DNA from: Brachybacterium tyrofermentans
GTDB lineage: Bacteria > Actinomycetota > Actinomycetes > Actinomycetales > Dermabacteraceae
Direction: 5' to 3'
DNA: 64,000 bases
NCBI RefSeq assembly: GCF_014897585.1
Contig: NZ_JABUXW010000019.1
Location: 29,778-93,777, forward strand
Shown: positions 40,233 to 48,193 of the stretch, piece after piece
Position numbering within the stretch: the stretch's first letter is position 1
Layout of the letters: each line of letters starts with the position of its first letter
Notes under the pieces: generated by a model
What the model saw: only the letters and a program-made list of their open reading frames with translations
Told to the model about the DNA's origin: nothing
Databases searched by the model: none
Program-made: the position numbers and the translations under genes

Positions 40233-40410
40233 TGGCGCTCACCTCGTGGGTGGAGAACCAGGCGGCGAGGGCGTCGGCGTGGTAGCGGACGATGCGGCCC
40301 TGGCGGACGTAGGCCGGTCCTTTCCCGAGGTATCGCCAGTTGGCGAGGGTGTCGGGGCTGATTCGCAGGTGGTCTGCGACTTCGTCGGGGGTCATGAGCT
40401 GGGTGTTCAC
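40225..40410 (-). CDS. HTH_17 excisionase-type protein
   Basis: 61 residues: TPDEVADHLRISPDTLANWRYLGKGPAYVRQGRIVRYHADALAAW is the canonical MerR-like excisionase domain (helix, turn, winged arm). Close to cro and near the end of the early promoter, so a likely Xis or second regulator. Confidence 0.8.
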   Translation of the reverse strand: MNTQLMTPDEVADHLRISPDTLANWRYLGKGPAYVRQGRIVRYHADALAAWFSTHEVSASA

Positions 40411-40435
40411 GTGTGGCTCCTTCGGGGGTGGCGGT

Positions 40436-40654
40436 TCAGGCGGCGATGATCACGAGGCCCATCACGTCGCGGCCTGGGAATGCTTTCTGCAGCCCGGCGA
40501 CGAAGCGTGTGGATGGGCCATTGCGTCCGGCGAGGACGCGGGAGACGGTCGCGGGGTCTACGCCCATGCGGCGGGCGAGGTCTGCGTTCGAGGCGATGCC
40601 CTCGGCGTCGCGGTATGAGGTGAGTCGGTCCGCGTCGATGGTGAAGCTGGTCAA
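40436..40654 (-). CDS. Cro-like HTH regulator
   Basis: 72 residues, HTH_XRE: SNADLARRMGVDPATVSRVLAGRN. First gene leftward of the immunity region, opposite the repressor. Only a TTG at 40654 is a sensible start in this frame, with GAGGGGGT nine bases in front. It should bind the dyads between it and the repressor gene and favour lytic growth. Confidence 0.8.
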   Translation of the reverse strand: MTSFTIDADRLTSYRDAEGIASNADLARRMGVDPATVSRVLAGRNGPSTRFVAGLQKAFPGRDVMGLVIIAA

Positions 40655-40682
40655 GGTCGGTCACCCCCTCTCTCTGTTGGTG

Positions 40683-40729
40683 TTGCACTGCTGCACTGAA
40701 CACTACCCACAACCATTGCAGTTGTGCAA
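40683..40729 (-). promoter_or_regulatory. Early lytic promoter with operators Op1 and Op2
   Basis: -35 TTGCAC (40729-40724), an 18-base spacer and -10 TAGTGT (40705-40700). Op2 TTGC-AGTTGT-GCAA (40716-40729) covers the -35 and Op1 TTGC-ACTGCT-GCAC (40683-40696) covers the expected start. Drives the Cro-like gene and probably all leftward early genes. Confidence 0.7.
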
Positions 40730-40748
40730 CCCGGTGACCAGCGGAACA

Positions 40749-40762
40749 TTGCGTAACCGCAC
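40749..40762. promoter_or_regulatory. Operator Op3
   Basis: TTGC-GTAACC-GCAC, exactly 33 bp from Op2, as Op2 is from Op1. It sits midway between the two divergent promoters. Confidence 0.55.
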
Positions 40763-40793
40763 GTTGCGGTCTGGTTACGTACAGCTAGAACGG

Positions 40794-40829
40794 TTGTCGT
40801 CGTTGCGCACGCGCAATACGATCCCGAGT
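40794..40829 (+). promoter_or_regulatory. Repressor promoter with operator Op4
   Basis: -35 TTGTCG (40794-40799), a 17-base spacer and -10 TACGAT (40817-40822). Op4 TTGC-GCACGC-GCAA (40803-40816) fills the spacer. The expected start falls at or next to the ATG at 40830, which has no ribosome site, so the mRNA is probably leaderless. Confidence 0.6.
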
Positions 40830-41240
40830 ATGGAACCCGCCTGGATCGCCTGGATACGAGACATTTCAGACCACGCCCCCGACCGCCAAGTCGCCGCGAA
40901 GATCGGCATCGCGCCCTCCACCGTTGGCCGGTGGCAGGACTACCCGCCGAAGATCGACGCCGTAGTCAAGCTGGCCCGCGCCTACGGAGTGCCCGTAGCT
41001 GACGGCCTGCTCGCATCCGGCTACGTCCAGCCCGGAGACCTCCGCACGCCGCGCTACGAGCGCGACCTCGGGCGCTTCACCGCGTCCGAGCTGCTGGCAG
41101 AACTCGCCCAGCGTGTGACCCCCGACGGTCAGCAGCTGCACGCGCAGATCACCAGCCCCAACGACTACGGGGAGGAGCCCGACCCAAATGCATATGACCT
41201 CGCTGCCGGACACGTCGCCCGACCTGACGCGCCTCGTTGA
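40830..41240 (+). CDS. Prophage immunity repressor-like HTH protein
   Basis: 136 residues. The N-terminal HTH (DRQVAAKIGIAPSTVGRWQD) is followed by AVVKLARAYGVPVADGLLASGY, the pattern of actinophage repressors, and a tail with little structure. The place (divergent from cro, before an ImmA-like protease and integrase) makes it the best candidate for the lysogeny repressor and binder of the TTGC-N6-GCA(A/C) dyads. No Shine-Dalgarno; probably leaderless. Confidence 0.8.
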   Translation: MEPAWIAWIRDISDHAPDRQVAAKIGIAPSTVGRWQDYPPKIDAVVKLARAYGVPVADGLLASGYVQPGDLRTPRYERDLGRFTASELLAELAQRVTPDGQQLHAQITSPNDYGEEPDPNAYDLAAGHVARPDAPR

Positions 41241-41592
41241 GCACGCACACGAAAGCGGCATCCGTGTCTGGTGGAGACACCTCGACGACTGCGACGGAGC
41301 CTGGTCCGCGCCGCACCGCTCGATCTGGATGCGCCCTGACCTCACCTCACGTGAGTCCCGGTCGCTGCTCGCGCACGAGCTAGGTCACGCCTACTACGGC
41401 GACTCCGGCCCGCAGTCCAGCGCTGCGGAGTCCCGCGCCTGGCGGTACGCCGCATGGCTGCTGATCGACGGCCACGCCTACTCCGACGCCGAGCACACCA
41501 TGGGGCCTCACCTCGGCGGACTCGCGGAAGCCCTCGACGTGACCACCTCGGTCGTCGAGGGGTTCCGGTCGCTGATCGGCAGCGCGCCATGA
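41188..41592 (+). CDS. ImmA/IrrE-type metallopeptidase
   Basis: 134 residues with zinc site HELGH (His63, Glu64, His67) and a later Glu81, the peptidase M78 pattern. In ICEBs1, ImmA cleaves the repressor to trigger induction, so this one probably acts on the overlapping upstream repressor. ATG 41188 with GGAGGAG about 10 bases upstream overlaps it by 53 bases. Confidence 0.88.
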   Translation: MHMTSLPDTSPDLTRLVEHAHESGIRVWWRHLDDCDGAWSAPHRSIWMRPDLTSRESRSLLAHELGHAYYGDSGPQSSAAESRAWRYAAWLLIDGHAYSDAEHTMGPHLGGLAEALDVTTSVVEGFRSLIGSAP

Positions 41593-42752
41593 AAGACACC
41601 GCGCACCCGAAGGTCAAGTCCTACACCGACAAGCGCAGCGGAAAGCCCCGCTACCTCGTCCGCTACCGGCAGGCCAACGGCAGGCAGACCACCAAACGCG
41701 GCTTCACCACGAAGCGCGACGCCGAGGCATGGCTCACCGACACCGAGAGCGCGAAGCGACGCGGGGAGTACGTCACCGTCTCGGCAGGACGTGCCCGCAT
41801 CGGGGACCTCGCACAGCCGTGGCTCGACGGGAAAGCCGTCCGCGTGAAGCCGTCCACCTGGGCCGCTCTGGACACCGCCTACCGGGTCCACGTCGAGCCG
41901 CATTGGGCCGACGTGGCTGTCTCCCAGGTCCTCACCAGCGATGTGCAGGCCTGGGTGCGGGAGCTGTCTGCCGGGAAGTCCGCGACCGTCGTCATCCGGG
42001 CGCACGGAGTCCTCGCGGGCGTCCTTGAGACAGCCGTCCGTGACCGCCGCATCGTGGCGAACCCGGCGCGAGGGGTGGAGCTGCCCCGCAAGGTCCGTCG
42101 CCCCTCCCGCTACCTGTCGCATATCGAGGTCGAGCGCGTGGCGCGGTCCTCGCGGCACCCGGCCCTCGTCTACCTGCTCGCGTACGGCGGGCTGCGATGG
42201 GGTGAGGCGACCGCGCTGCGGGGCACGCAGGTAGACCGCGCCCGAGGCCGGGTGAGGATCGACGAGACGGTGGTCTGGGTCAGAGGTAAGCCGGTGATCG
42301 GCCCTCCCAAGACGCACGAGCGCCGGACGGTGGCTCTGCCCCGCTTCGTGGTGGAGCAGCTGCCGGACACCGGCCCCGGTCTCCTGTTCCCTGGCGTGCG
42401 CGGAAAGTACATGACCGCGCCGACGAAGGCGGGGCACGCTGCCGACGGCTCCCCGCTGGTGACTCGTTGGTGGGAGGCTGCGCTGCAGCAGGCCGAGCTG
42501 CCGTACATGCCGCCGCACGACCTCCGGCACACTGCCGCCTCGCTGGCGGTCCAGTCCGGTGCCTCGGTCAAGGTGGTGCAGCGGATGCTGGGCCATGCCT
42601 CGGCTGCGATGACGCTGGACGTGTACGCGGATCTGTTCGACTCGGATCTGGACGAGGTGGCCGAATCGCTGCAGGCGCGACGTGACCACGATTTGAGCAC
42701 AAGCGTGCCGGATTCTCCCCCGGCTCTAGGGATGCTGCGGGTAGTTCGGTGA
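41589..42752 (+). CDS. int: Tyrosine integrase
   Basis: 387 residues. N-terminal arm-binding domain (KSYTDKRSGKPRYLVRYRQA), a core-binding domain, and catalytic residues Arg203 (GLRWGE), His310 and Arg313 (HDLRH), His336 (LGHAS) and Tyr346 (TLDVYADLF). Only 46 bp separate it from attR. ATG overlaps the ImmA stop. A 19-bp candidate arm site lies inside its 3' end (42683-42701). Confidence 0.95.
   Translation: MKDTAHPKVKSYTDKRSGKPRYLVRYRQANGRQTTKRGFTTKRDAEAWLTDTESAKRRGEYVTVSAGRARIGDLAQPWLDGKAVRVKPSTWAALDTAYRVHVEPHWADVAVSQVLTSDVQAWVRELSAGKSATVVIRAHGVLAGVLETAVRDRRIVANPARGVELPRKVRRPSRYLSHIEVERVARSSRHPALVYLLAYGGLRWGEATALRGTQVDRARGRVRIDETVVWVRGKPVIGPPKTHERRTVALPRFVVEQLPDTGPGLLFPGVRGKYMTAPTKAGHAADGSPLVTRWWEAALQQAELPYMPPHDLRHTAASLAVQSGASVKVVQRMLGHASAAMTLDVYADLFDSDLDEVAESLQARRDHDLSTSVPDSPPALGMLRVVR
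42683..42701 (+). repeat. Candidate integrase arm site, right copy
   Basis: TGACCACGATTTGAGCACA, 18 of 19 matches to 5738-5756 in the same orientation, within the integrase 3' end. Confidence 0.55.
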
Positions 42753-42798
42753 TGTGCTCCACGCACGATCATTCTGTGACCTGGGACGATGAGTAGGT

Positions 42799-42819
42799 TT
42801 CGAATCCCTTCGGGCGCAC
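42799..42819 (+). other. attR core
   Basis: TTCGAATCCCT then TCGGGCGCAC: 20 of 21 bases match attL. Only this remnant of the tRNA remains here. Confidence 0.88.
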
Positions 42820-42827
42820 CGCAGGAT

Positions 42828-42867
42828 GAAGCCCCTCACAGCACCGAGAAGTGCTGTGAGGGGCTTC
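42828..42867 (+). terminator. Original host terminator of tRNA-Arg, displaced by the prophage
   Basis: A perfect 17-bp stem, GAAGCCCCTCACAGCAC / GTGCTGTGAGGGGCTTC, loop CGAGAA, followed by TTCGTG. It lies 8 bases after attR, about where a tRNA terminator would be without the prophage. Confidence 0.8.
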
Positions 42868-42964
42868 TTCGTGCACTCTGCCTGTCTCTGCGGACTCGGG
42901 ATGATGCCGGGGCCCGCGCGGGGCTCCAGCTCTCGAAGCCACGGCAGCAGACCCCCTGAATGCG

Positions 42965-43003
42965 CCGGACCCGGCAGGCCAGCGATCGGCCTACCGGGTC
43001 CGG
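42965..43003 (-). terminator. Terminator of the oxidoreductase/ThuA operon
   Basis: CCGGACCCGG / CCGGGTCCGG with an inner AGGCC/GGCCT stem, starting 20 bases beyond the oxidoreductase stop in the leftward sense. Confidence 0.7.
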
Positions 43004-43022
43004 TGTCGTCCTGCAGGGCTGG

Positions 43023-44246
43023 TCACTGCGCGGCGGCGAGCACCTCGCGCACCGAGCTCCAGGACTGCATGAGCTCGCGGGCACCTTGATGGGCCTCCGC
43101 AGCGATCGCCTCGAGACGGGCCTGCTCGAGCAGCTCGTCGATCTCGACGCGCTGTCCGCGCTCCACGGAGGCGACGGCCGCCTCGACCATCGCGAAGCTG
43201 AGCAGGTTCTCGTGCACCTCGCACATCGGAGTGCGCCCTTCACGCAGCGCGCTGACGAACTCGATGAGCGAGGCGGCGATCTGGTCGGGCTCCTCCCCCG
43301 TCTCGGCGTCCACAGCGGCCTGGAGGCGCTCGGTGGCGGCCTCGTCCTCGGTGCCGAGCACAGGCACCCCCTTGCCGTCCCAGGTGGCCGAGCCCTGCTG
43401 GGCCCCGATCCGCCACTCGCTGTTCCAGTAGGTCGGCAGCCCGCGGGCGTTCCAGGTGCCGTTGTAGACGAACAGCGACCCGTCGGACATCTCGAAGGTC
43501 GCCGTGACGGTGGCGTCGTGCTCGTACACGCTCCACTCGGGCTGGGCGCCGCGCGCGGTGACCGCGACCGGGTCGGCATCCATGATGTAGCGCGCGGTGT
43601 CGAAGGCGTGGATGCCCATGTCCCGCAGCAACGGATGCTGCTGCGTGCGCCGGTAGCCCTCCATCTCGGTGAACAGCGAGAAGAAGGCGCTGGTGAGCAC
43701 CGTCGGCCCGTGTGCGGCGACGAAGCTGCGCAGCTGGCGCACCTGGCGGAAGAACCGCCGTGACTGGGACACCATGAACGGCACCCCCGTCAGCTGGGTG
43801 TGCGCGAGCAGGCTGATCGCCTCGTGCAGGTTCTCGGTGACCGGCTTCTCGCCGAGCACCGGGATCCCGGCGTGCAGCGCCTTCACGGTGACGGGGTGAT
43901 GGGCGACCGGCACGGTGGGATCGATCAGCAGATCCGCGCCGACCTCCAGGGCCAGGTCCACGCCGTCGGTGCCTGCGGCGATGGCCGACGGATCGGCCGC
44001 GCCGGACTGCTCGATGACCTTCTGCGGGGCGCCCTCGACGAGGTCGGCGACGCCCACCAGCTCGGCGACGCCGCTCGCGACGACCTCGCGGGCCCACCAG
44101 CTGCCCATGCCGCCGGCGCCGACCACGACCACGCGGGCCGGACGGTCCGAGGGGAGCTTCGGGAAGCCGGTCAGGTGCGGCGCGAGGGTCGGCGCGGCGG
44201 AGGTGTCGGTACCGTGCCCGGCGGTGATGTCGAGATCAGATGACAC
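43023..44246 (-). CDS. Gfo/Idh/MocA-family oxidoreductase
   Basis: 407 residues. Rossmann start VVVVGAGGMGSWWAREVV, then GEKPVTENLHEA (the conserved EKP motif) and a C-terminal alpha/beta domain with MGIHAFDTARYIMDADP. It would oxidise or reduce a sugar or inositol-like substrate with NAD(P). Its start overlaps the ThuA-like gene by 11 bases. An N-terminal extension of ~35 residues precedes the fold. The substrate is unknown. Confidence 0.85.
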   Translation of the reverse strand: MSSDLDITAGHGTDTSAAPTLAPHLTGFPKLPSDRPARVVVVGAGGMGSWWAREVVASGVAELVGVADLVEGAPQKVIEQSGAADPSAIAAGTDGVDLALEVGADLLIDPTVPVAHHPVTVKALHAGIPVLGEKPVTENLHEAISLLAHTQLTGVPFMVSQSRRFFRQVRQLRSFVAAHGPTVLTSAFFSLFTEMEGYRRTQQHPLLRDMGIHAFDTARYIMDADPVAVTARGAQPEWSVYEHDATVTATFEMSDGSLFVYNGTWNARGLPTYWNSEWRIGAQQGSATWDGKGVPVLGTEDEAATERLQAAVDAETGEEPDQIAASLIEFVSALREGRTPMCEVHENLLSFAMVEAAVASVERGQRVEIDELLEQARLEAIAAEAHQGARELMQSWSSVREVLAAAQ

Positions 44247-45009
44247 GCGTGGTCGCCTCCGGCCCGTCCTCGCGGAACCAGTCGCGCGGAGCGTTGGCGA
44301 TCTTCACGGGCTCGGCCGGTCGATCCTCGGGGCGGGCCCACACCACGGCGTTGGCCAGCACGCGCTGGATCTCGCTCTGCCGGTAGACGGGGTACTCCTG
44401 GTCGCCGGGGCTGAAGTAGAAGACCTTGCCCTTGCCGCGGCGGAAGGCGGCGCCGGAGCGGAACACCTCGCCGCCGGCGAAGGAGGAGACGAAGACGAGC
44501 TCGTCGGGCGCCGGGATGTCGAACATCTCGCCGTACATCTCCTGGGCGGGGATGACGATAGGGTGCGGGACCCCGCGCGCGATGGGGTGGGAGCCGTTGA
44601 CGGTCCACACCCGCTCCTCCTCGCCCTCGTTGCGCCACAGCAGCGAGCAGGTGGTGCCCATGAGCGCCTTGAACGGCTTGGAGTAATGGGCCGAGTGCAG
44701 CGGGATCAGACCCATGCCCTCGTGGACGCGACGCACCACCCGGGCGACGACCTCGTCGGGCACGTCCTCGTGGGCCATGTGGCCCCACCAGGTGAGCACG
44801 TCGGTCTCGGCGAGGGCCTCCTCGGAGAGGGTCTCCTCGATGTCGTCCAGCAGGGCGATCCGCACCTCGGCGTCGACGCCGTCGGCCGCGAGCACGTCGC
44901 GCAGGCCGCCGGCGATCACGGTGTGCATGCCCTCGGGGTAGATCTCCTGGACCTTCGGGTCGACCTTCTCGTGCCGGTTCTCGCCGAACACGGCGATGCG
45001 CAGTGTCAT
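44236..45009 (-). CDS. ThuA-like (trehalose utilisation) protein
   Basis: 257 residues with LRIAVFGENRHEKVD, VLTWWGHMAHEDV, GMGLIPLHSAHYSKPFKAL and GKGKVFYFSPGDQEYP, which match the glutamine-amidotransferase-like fold of ThuA. In rhizobia ThuA/ThuB handle oxidised trehalose; the neighbour here is a ThuB-like oxidoreductase. ATG 45009 has GAGG seven bases upstream. First gene of the operon. Confidence 0.85.
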   Translation of the reverse strand: MTLRIAVFGENRHEKVDPKVQEIYPEGMHTVIAGGLRDVLAADGVDAEVRIALLDDIEETLSEEALAETDVLTWWGHMAHEDVPDEVVARVVRRVHEGMGLIPLHSAHYSKPFKALMGTTCSLLWRNEGEEERVWTVNGSHPIARGVPHPIVIPAQEMYGEMFDIPAPDELVFVSSFAGGEVFRSGAAFRRGKGKVFYFSPGDQEYPVYRQSEIQRVLANAVVWARPEDRPAEPVKIANAPRDWFREDGPEATTRVI

Positions 45010-45479
45010 TGCAATCCTCTGTGATGTGGAAGGTGCGCCGAGGGCTACCCCGTCAGCGCGGTCCGTCCATCGTAGGGGTGGATTCCCACGAGGGAAACGT
45101 TCTGTCCACGACGCGCCGCATCCGGTGTGTCGAGCGCGGGATCGCGCGCCCCCACGGTGCCCGCACGAGGCAGAGGGGAGACCGATGTGCGGCCGACGCG
45201 AAGCCGCCTGCGTCGTCGCCTTCCGGGCCGACTCGCCCGTGGCGGCACACGGGCGAACCGTGACCCGTCTGTGACGCATTACTCACCAGTAGCCAACTAT
45301 GGTCGTCGACGGGTTCCCTCAATGGCGAGGGGACCTGCCCGCCTGACGAGCAGGCCCTCCGCCCGCAGGCACCCGATCTCCTGCGCGGCGCGTCCTCAGG
45401 CCCTGCGCGATCTCAGACTCAGCGCGGTCTCAGGCACTGCACGGTCTCAGGCACTGCGCAGTCTCCAGCGTGCGCGGCC
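45010..45479. other. Intergenic region with direct repeats
   Basis: About 470 bp between two leftward genes. Apart from the 17-bp tandem repeats at 45394-45494 I see no gene, RNA or clear promoter. Confidence 0.6.
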
Positions 45480-45494
45480 TCAGGCTCTGCGCAC
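45394..45494 (+). repeat. Six tandem ~17-bp repeats
   Basis: Units start at 45394, 45411, 45428, 45445, 45462 (16 bp) and 45478, with consensus TCTCAGGCNCTGCGCGG. The last copy overlaps the 3' end of the gene at 45480. Confidence 0.8.
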
Positions 45495-45902
45495 CTGCAC
45501 GAGAAGGCCCAGGTGCTCGAGGTGCGCCTCGAGGGCGTCGGCGGTCTGCTGATGCGCACGGGCCGCACGGCGACGGCCGAGGGACCCGCCGAGTGCCGCA
45601 CCCGCTCCCTCACCCCAGCGGTACCGGACCTCGGTGCCGGGCTCCCGCTCCCGGAGCTCCACCGGTGCGGTCAGGAAGAACCCCTCTCCCGCCAGGGCAC
45701 CGAGCAGGATGGTGCGCCGGCGGCTGCCGCACTCGTAGTCGATGCGGCCCTCGCCGCGCTCCCGGCGGGCCCAGCCGCGGTCGTGGAAGAAGGCGTCGAG
45801 GAGCTCCTGTGCCTCCGTGCGCCCGCCGCTCACCACGAAGACCACTCCAGGGACCGCTCCCGGCGCCCCGTGCGCCCCTCGCGCCGACCGCGCATCGCTC
45901 AC
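45480..45902 (-). CDS. Hypothetical protein
   Basis: 140 residues (VSDARSARGAHGAPGAV start). A beta-rich middle (RIDYECGSRRRTILLGALAGEGFFLTAPVEL-type pattern) and an Arg/Ala-rich helical end. GTG 45902 overlaps the phosphatase stop (GTGA), so it is co-translated with it. Not recognised. Confidence 0.7.
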   Translation of the reverse strand: MSDARSARGAHGAPGAVPGVVFVVSGGRTEAQELLDAFFHDRGWARRERGEGRIDYECGSRRRTILLGALAGEGFFLTAPVELREREPGTEVRYRWGEGAGAALGGSLGRRRAARAHQQTADALEAHLEHLGLLVQVRRA

Positions 45903-46477
45903 AGGCGGGCCGACCCGATCCGACGCAGCTCGGCGTTGCCCAGGTGCGGGACGTCCCGATGGTCGTGCGGATCCATGCCCTCCCCGATCGCGAGGGCGAT
46001 CTGCAGGATGTCCCCGTGGGCGACGAGCACGACGGGGGCGTCGGCCGCAAGGGCATCCGCGGCGCGGAGCACCTGGTCCACACGGGCCGCCACGACATCG
46101 ACCTGCTCCACGTCGTCGGCATGTTCCCCGCGCGCCCGGTCGACCGACCACACCAGGTCATACGCGCTCGCGGGGCCCTCGTCGTGCGTGCCGAAGCCCC
46201 GCTCCCGCAGCCGTTCGTCGAGCCGGGGCGCGGCGGCCCCGATCCCGTGGGCGAACTCCTCGGCGGTCTGCAGGGCCCGGGCGAAGTCGCTGGAGACGAG
46301 GAGCGTCGTCTCTCCCAGCCCCTGCTCGAGAGCGCCGCGCGCCGTGGCCTGCGCCTGGCGTCGGCCCAGAGCGGTCAGGCCCACCTGCGTCAGGGCGCGC
46401 GGCCCGGGCAGCGAGACGATCCGCCCCTCCACGTTGGCGGTGGATTCCCCGTGCCGCAGCACCCAGACGTCACTCAT
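45899..46477 (-). CDS. Histidine phosphatase family protein
   Basis: 192 residues, branch 1 of the phosphoglycerate mutase superfamily: LRHGEST (catalytic His), SSDFARALQTAE, a central Glu in LRERGFG, and VVLVAHGDILQIAL with the second His. Probably a phosphomonoesterase. It ends the leftward set after the FAD enzyme; a phosphatidate- or glycerophosphate-type substrate would suit the cluster but is not shown. Confidence 0.88.
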   Translation of the reverse strand: MSDVWVLRHGESTANVEGRIVSLPGPRALTQVGLTALGRRQAQATARGALEQGLGETTLLVSSDFARALQTAEEFAHGIGAAAPRLDERLRERGFGTHDEGPASAYDLVWSVDRARGEHADDVEQVDVVAARVDQVLRAADALAADAPVVLVAHGDILQIALAIGEGMDPHDHRDVPHLGNAELRRIGSARL

Positions 46478-46483
46478 GGCCGC

Positions 46484-48193
46484 TCAGGGCGTGGTGACCT
46501 TGCCCGGGTTGAGGTTCCGCCCGGGGTCGTTGTCGGCGAACAGGCCCTTGACCATGCGCACGCCGACCTCGCCGATGTCCTCGGTGATCCACGGCTGATG
46601 CTCGGTGCCCACCGCGTGGTGGTGGCTGATCGTCGAGCCCTGGTCCACGAAGCTCTGCTGCACCGCGTTCTTGGCCGTGAAGTACTGCTCGAGAGCCTCC
46701 TCGTGCGAGGAGTACGGGAAGGCGAAGGTGAAGTAGAGGCAGGCCCCGGCGTGGTAGCTGTGCGACATGTGGGAGAACATGAAGCCCGGCAGGCCCTGCT
46801 GCTTCTGCGCCGTGTGGAACGCCTCGAAGGCCTTCGCGTGCACGGCGTTGAGGTTCGACCAGGTCGCGCCGGTGTCGCAGACGTCGCCGAAGACCTGGTA
46901 GTTCAGCATGAAGTCGCGCAGGTACGGGGTGTCGAACTTCTTCTGGTCGTAGATCGCCCCGGGGCCCGCGCCCAGCGTGATGCCGCCGGCGTGCTTCACG
47001 ATCTTCTTGACGATCGACTTCTGCTGGTCGACGGACTCCTTCGAGCCCTCGAAGCACACGTAGGAGATCGACATCTCGTTCGTGGTGTCCCAGCCCTTCG
47101 AGCGCAGGTAGGCGAACAGCCCGTCCTGCACCTTCGAGGCGACCTTGCCCTTGGTGGAGCTGGGCTCCTTGACCATGGCGAGGCTGAACTCGGTCTCGGG
47201 ACCGTCGGAGAGCCGGGTGAAGGTGGGCGAGACGTCGGTGGAGCGGGCGATCGCGTGCATGCCGCGGATGCCGTGCTCCCAATCCGGGTACATATAGGCG
47301 ATGACCTGGCGCACCGGCGCGAGGCGATGCACCTGCACGGTCGTCTCGGTGATGATGCCGAGGCGGCCTTCGCTGCCCAGGATCATCTCGTGCACGCTGG
47401 GTCCCGAGTCGCGCCCCGGGATCGCCTTGGTGTGCGCGATGCCGTCGGGGTGGACCATGCGCAGCCCGCGCACGATGTCCTCGATGTCGCCGTACTTGTC
47501 GGACTGCATGCCCGAGGAACGGGTCGCGGCCCAGCCGCCGAGGGTCGAGTAGGTGAAGGAGTCCGGGAAGTGGCCGACGGTCCAGCCCAGGGCGTTGAGC
47601 TGCTCCTCGAGGTCGGGACCGTAGACGCCGGCCTCGACGCGCGCGAGGCCCGCGGTGTCGTCGATCTCGAGGACCTCGCGCATGCGGCCGAGGTTCATGG
47701 TGAGCACGGGACGCTGCTCGGTGACGTCGGGCGTGACCGAGCCGGAGATGCAGGAACCGCCGCCGTAGGGGATCAGCACCAGGTCCTTCTCCAGGACGAT
47801 GCGGAGGATCGCGGCGACCTCCTCCTCGGAGTCCGGGTAGATCACGGCATCGACCAGGCGCTCGAAGTCACCGGCGCGCACGCGGAAGAGGTCGGGCAGC
47901 GAGCGGCCGAAGGAGTGGAGCACGCGGTACTCGTCGTCGTCGACCAGGTTCTCCTCGCCGACCACGCCGGTCAGCAGCGCACGCACGTCGGCGGGCATCC
48001 GGCTCGAGGGCACGTCGAAATCGGCCAGATCGGGCTCGACCGGGGTGTCCTTCGCCGCGAGATCCACGCCGATCTTGTTCTTCGCGAGCGGGGCGAAAGC
48101 GGGCTTGTTGTCGTACCGGAAGGTGACGTCGTCCAGACCCCACCCCCACCACTTGTGCCGCTTGACCTCTCGGGCGCTCAGCCGGTCGCTCAT
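46484..48193 (-). CDS. FAD-binding oxidase, alkyldihydroxyacetone-phosphate synthase-like
   Basis: 569 residues, about the length of eukaryotic AGPS. FAD_binding_4 region with LIPYGGGSCISGSVTP and GWAATRSSGMQSDKYG, then the cap domain. Near the end HHHAVG (His524-526) matches the HHHGVG triplet essential in alkyl-DHAP synthase, and NPGKV closes the fold. AGPS swaps the acyl chain of acyl-DHAP for a fatty alcohol to form the ether bond. The neighbouring reductase, SDR and acyltransferase supply the other steps. Start ATG 48193 after GAGGAAACC; it overlaps the PlsC stop. Confidence 0.83.
   Translation of the reverse strand: MSDRLSAREVKRHKWWGWGLDDVTFRYDNKPAFAPLAKNKIGVDLAAKDTPVEPDLADFDVPSSRMPADVRALLTGVVGEENLVDDDEYRVLHSFGRSLPDLFRVRAGDFERLVDAVIYPDSEEEVAAILRIVLEKDLVLIPYGGGSCISGSVTPDVTEQRPVLTMNLGRMREVLEIDDTAGLARVEAGVYGPDLEEQLNALGWTVGHFPDSFTYSTLGGWAATRSSGMQSDKYGDIEDIVRGLRMVHPDGIAHTKAIPGRDSGPSVHEMILGSEGRLGIITETTVQVHRLAPVRQVIAYMYPDWEHGIRGMHAIARSTDVSPTFTRLSDGPETEFSLAMVKEPSSTKGKVASKVQDGLFAYLRSKGWDTTNEMSISYVCFEGSKESVDQQKSIVKKIVKHAGGITLGAGPGAIYDQKKFDTPYLRDFMLNYQVFGDVCDTGATWSNLNAVHAKAFEAFHTAQKQQGLPGFMFSHMSHSYHAGACLYFTFAFPYSSHEEALEQYFTAKNAVQQSFVDQGSTISHHHAVGTEHQPWITEDIGEVGVRMVKGLFADNDPGRNLNPGKVTTP

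Larger units (their letters stand above)
5658..42819. mobile_element. Complete siphovirus prophage integrated at tRNA-Arg(ACG)
   Basis: About 37.1 kb between the two att repeats. It has an integrase beside attR, a repressor/ImmA immunity region, recombination and replication genes, terminase, portal, HK97-type head genes, a frameshifted tail chaperone, tape measure, tail tip and lysis genes. I found no disrupted essential gene, so it may be inducible. Lytic genes run leftward from the immunity region to about 6.5 kb. Confidence 0.95.

Noticed and set aside
44236..45009. Trehalose pathway operon
   Set aside because: ThuA and a Gfo/Idh/MocA protein are suggestive but no transporter or trehalose gene is adjacent, so I did not assign a pathway.
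45394..45494. CRISPR array
   Set aside because: Direct tandem 17-bp repeats without spacers.
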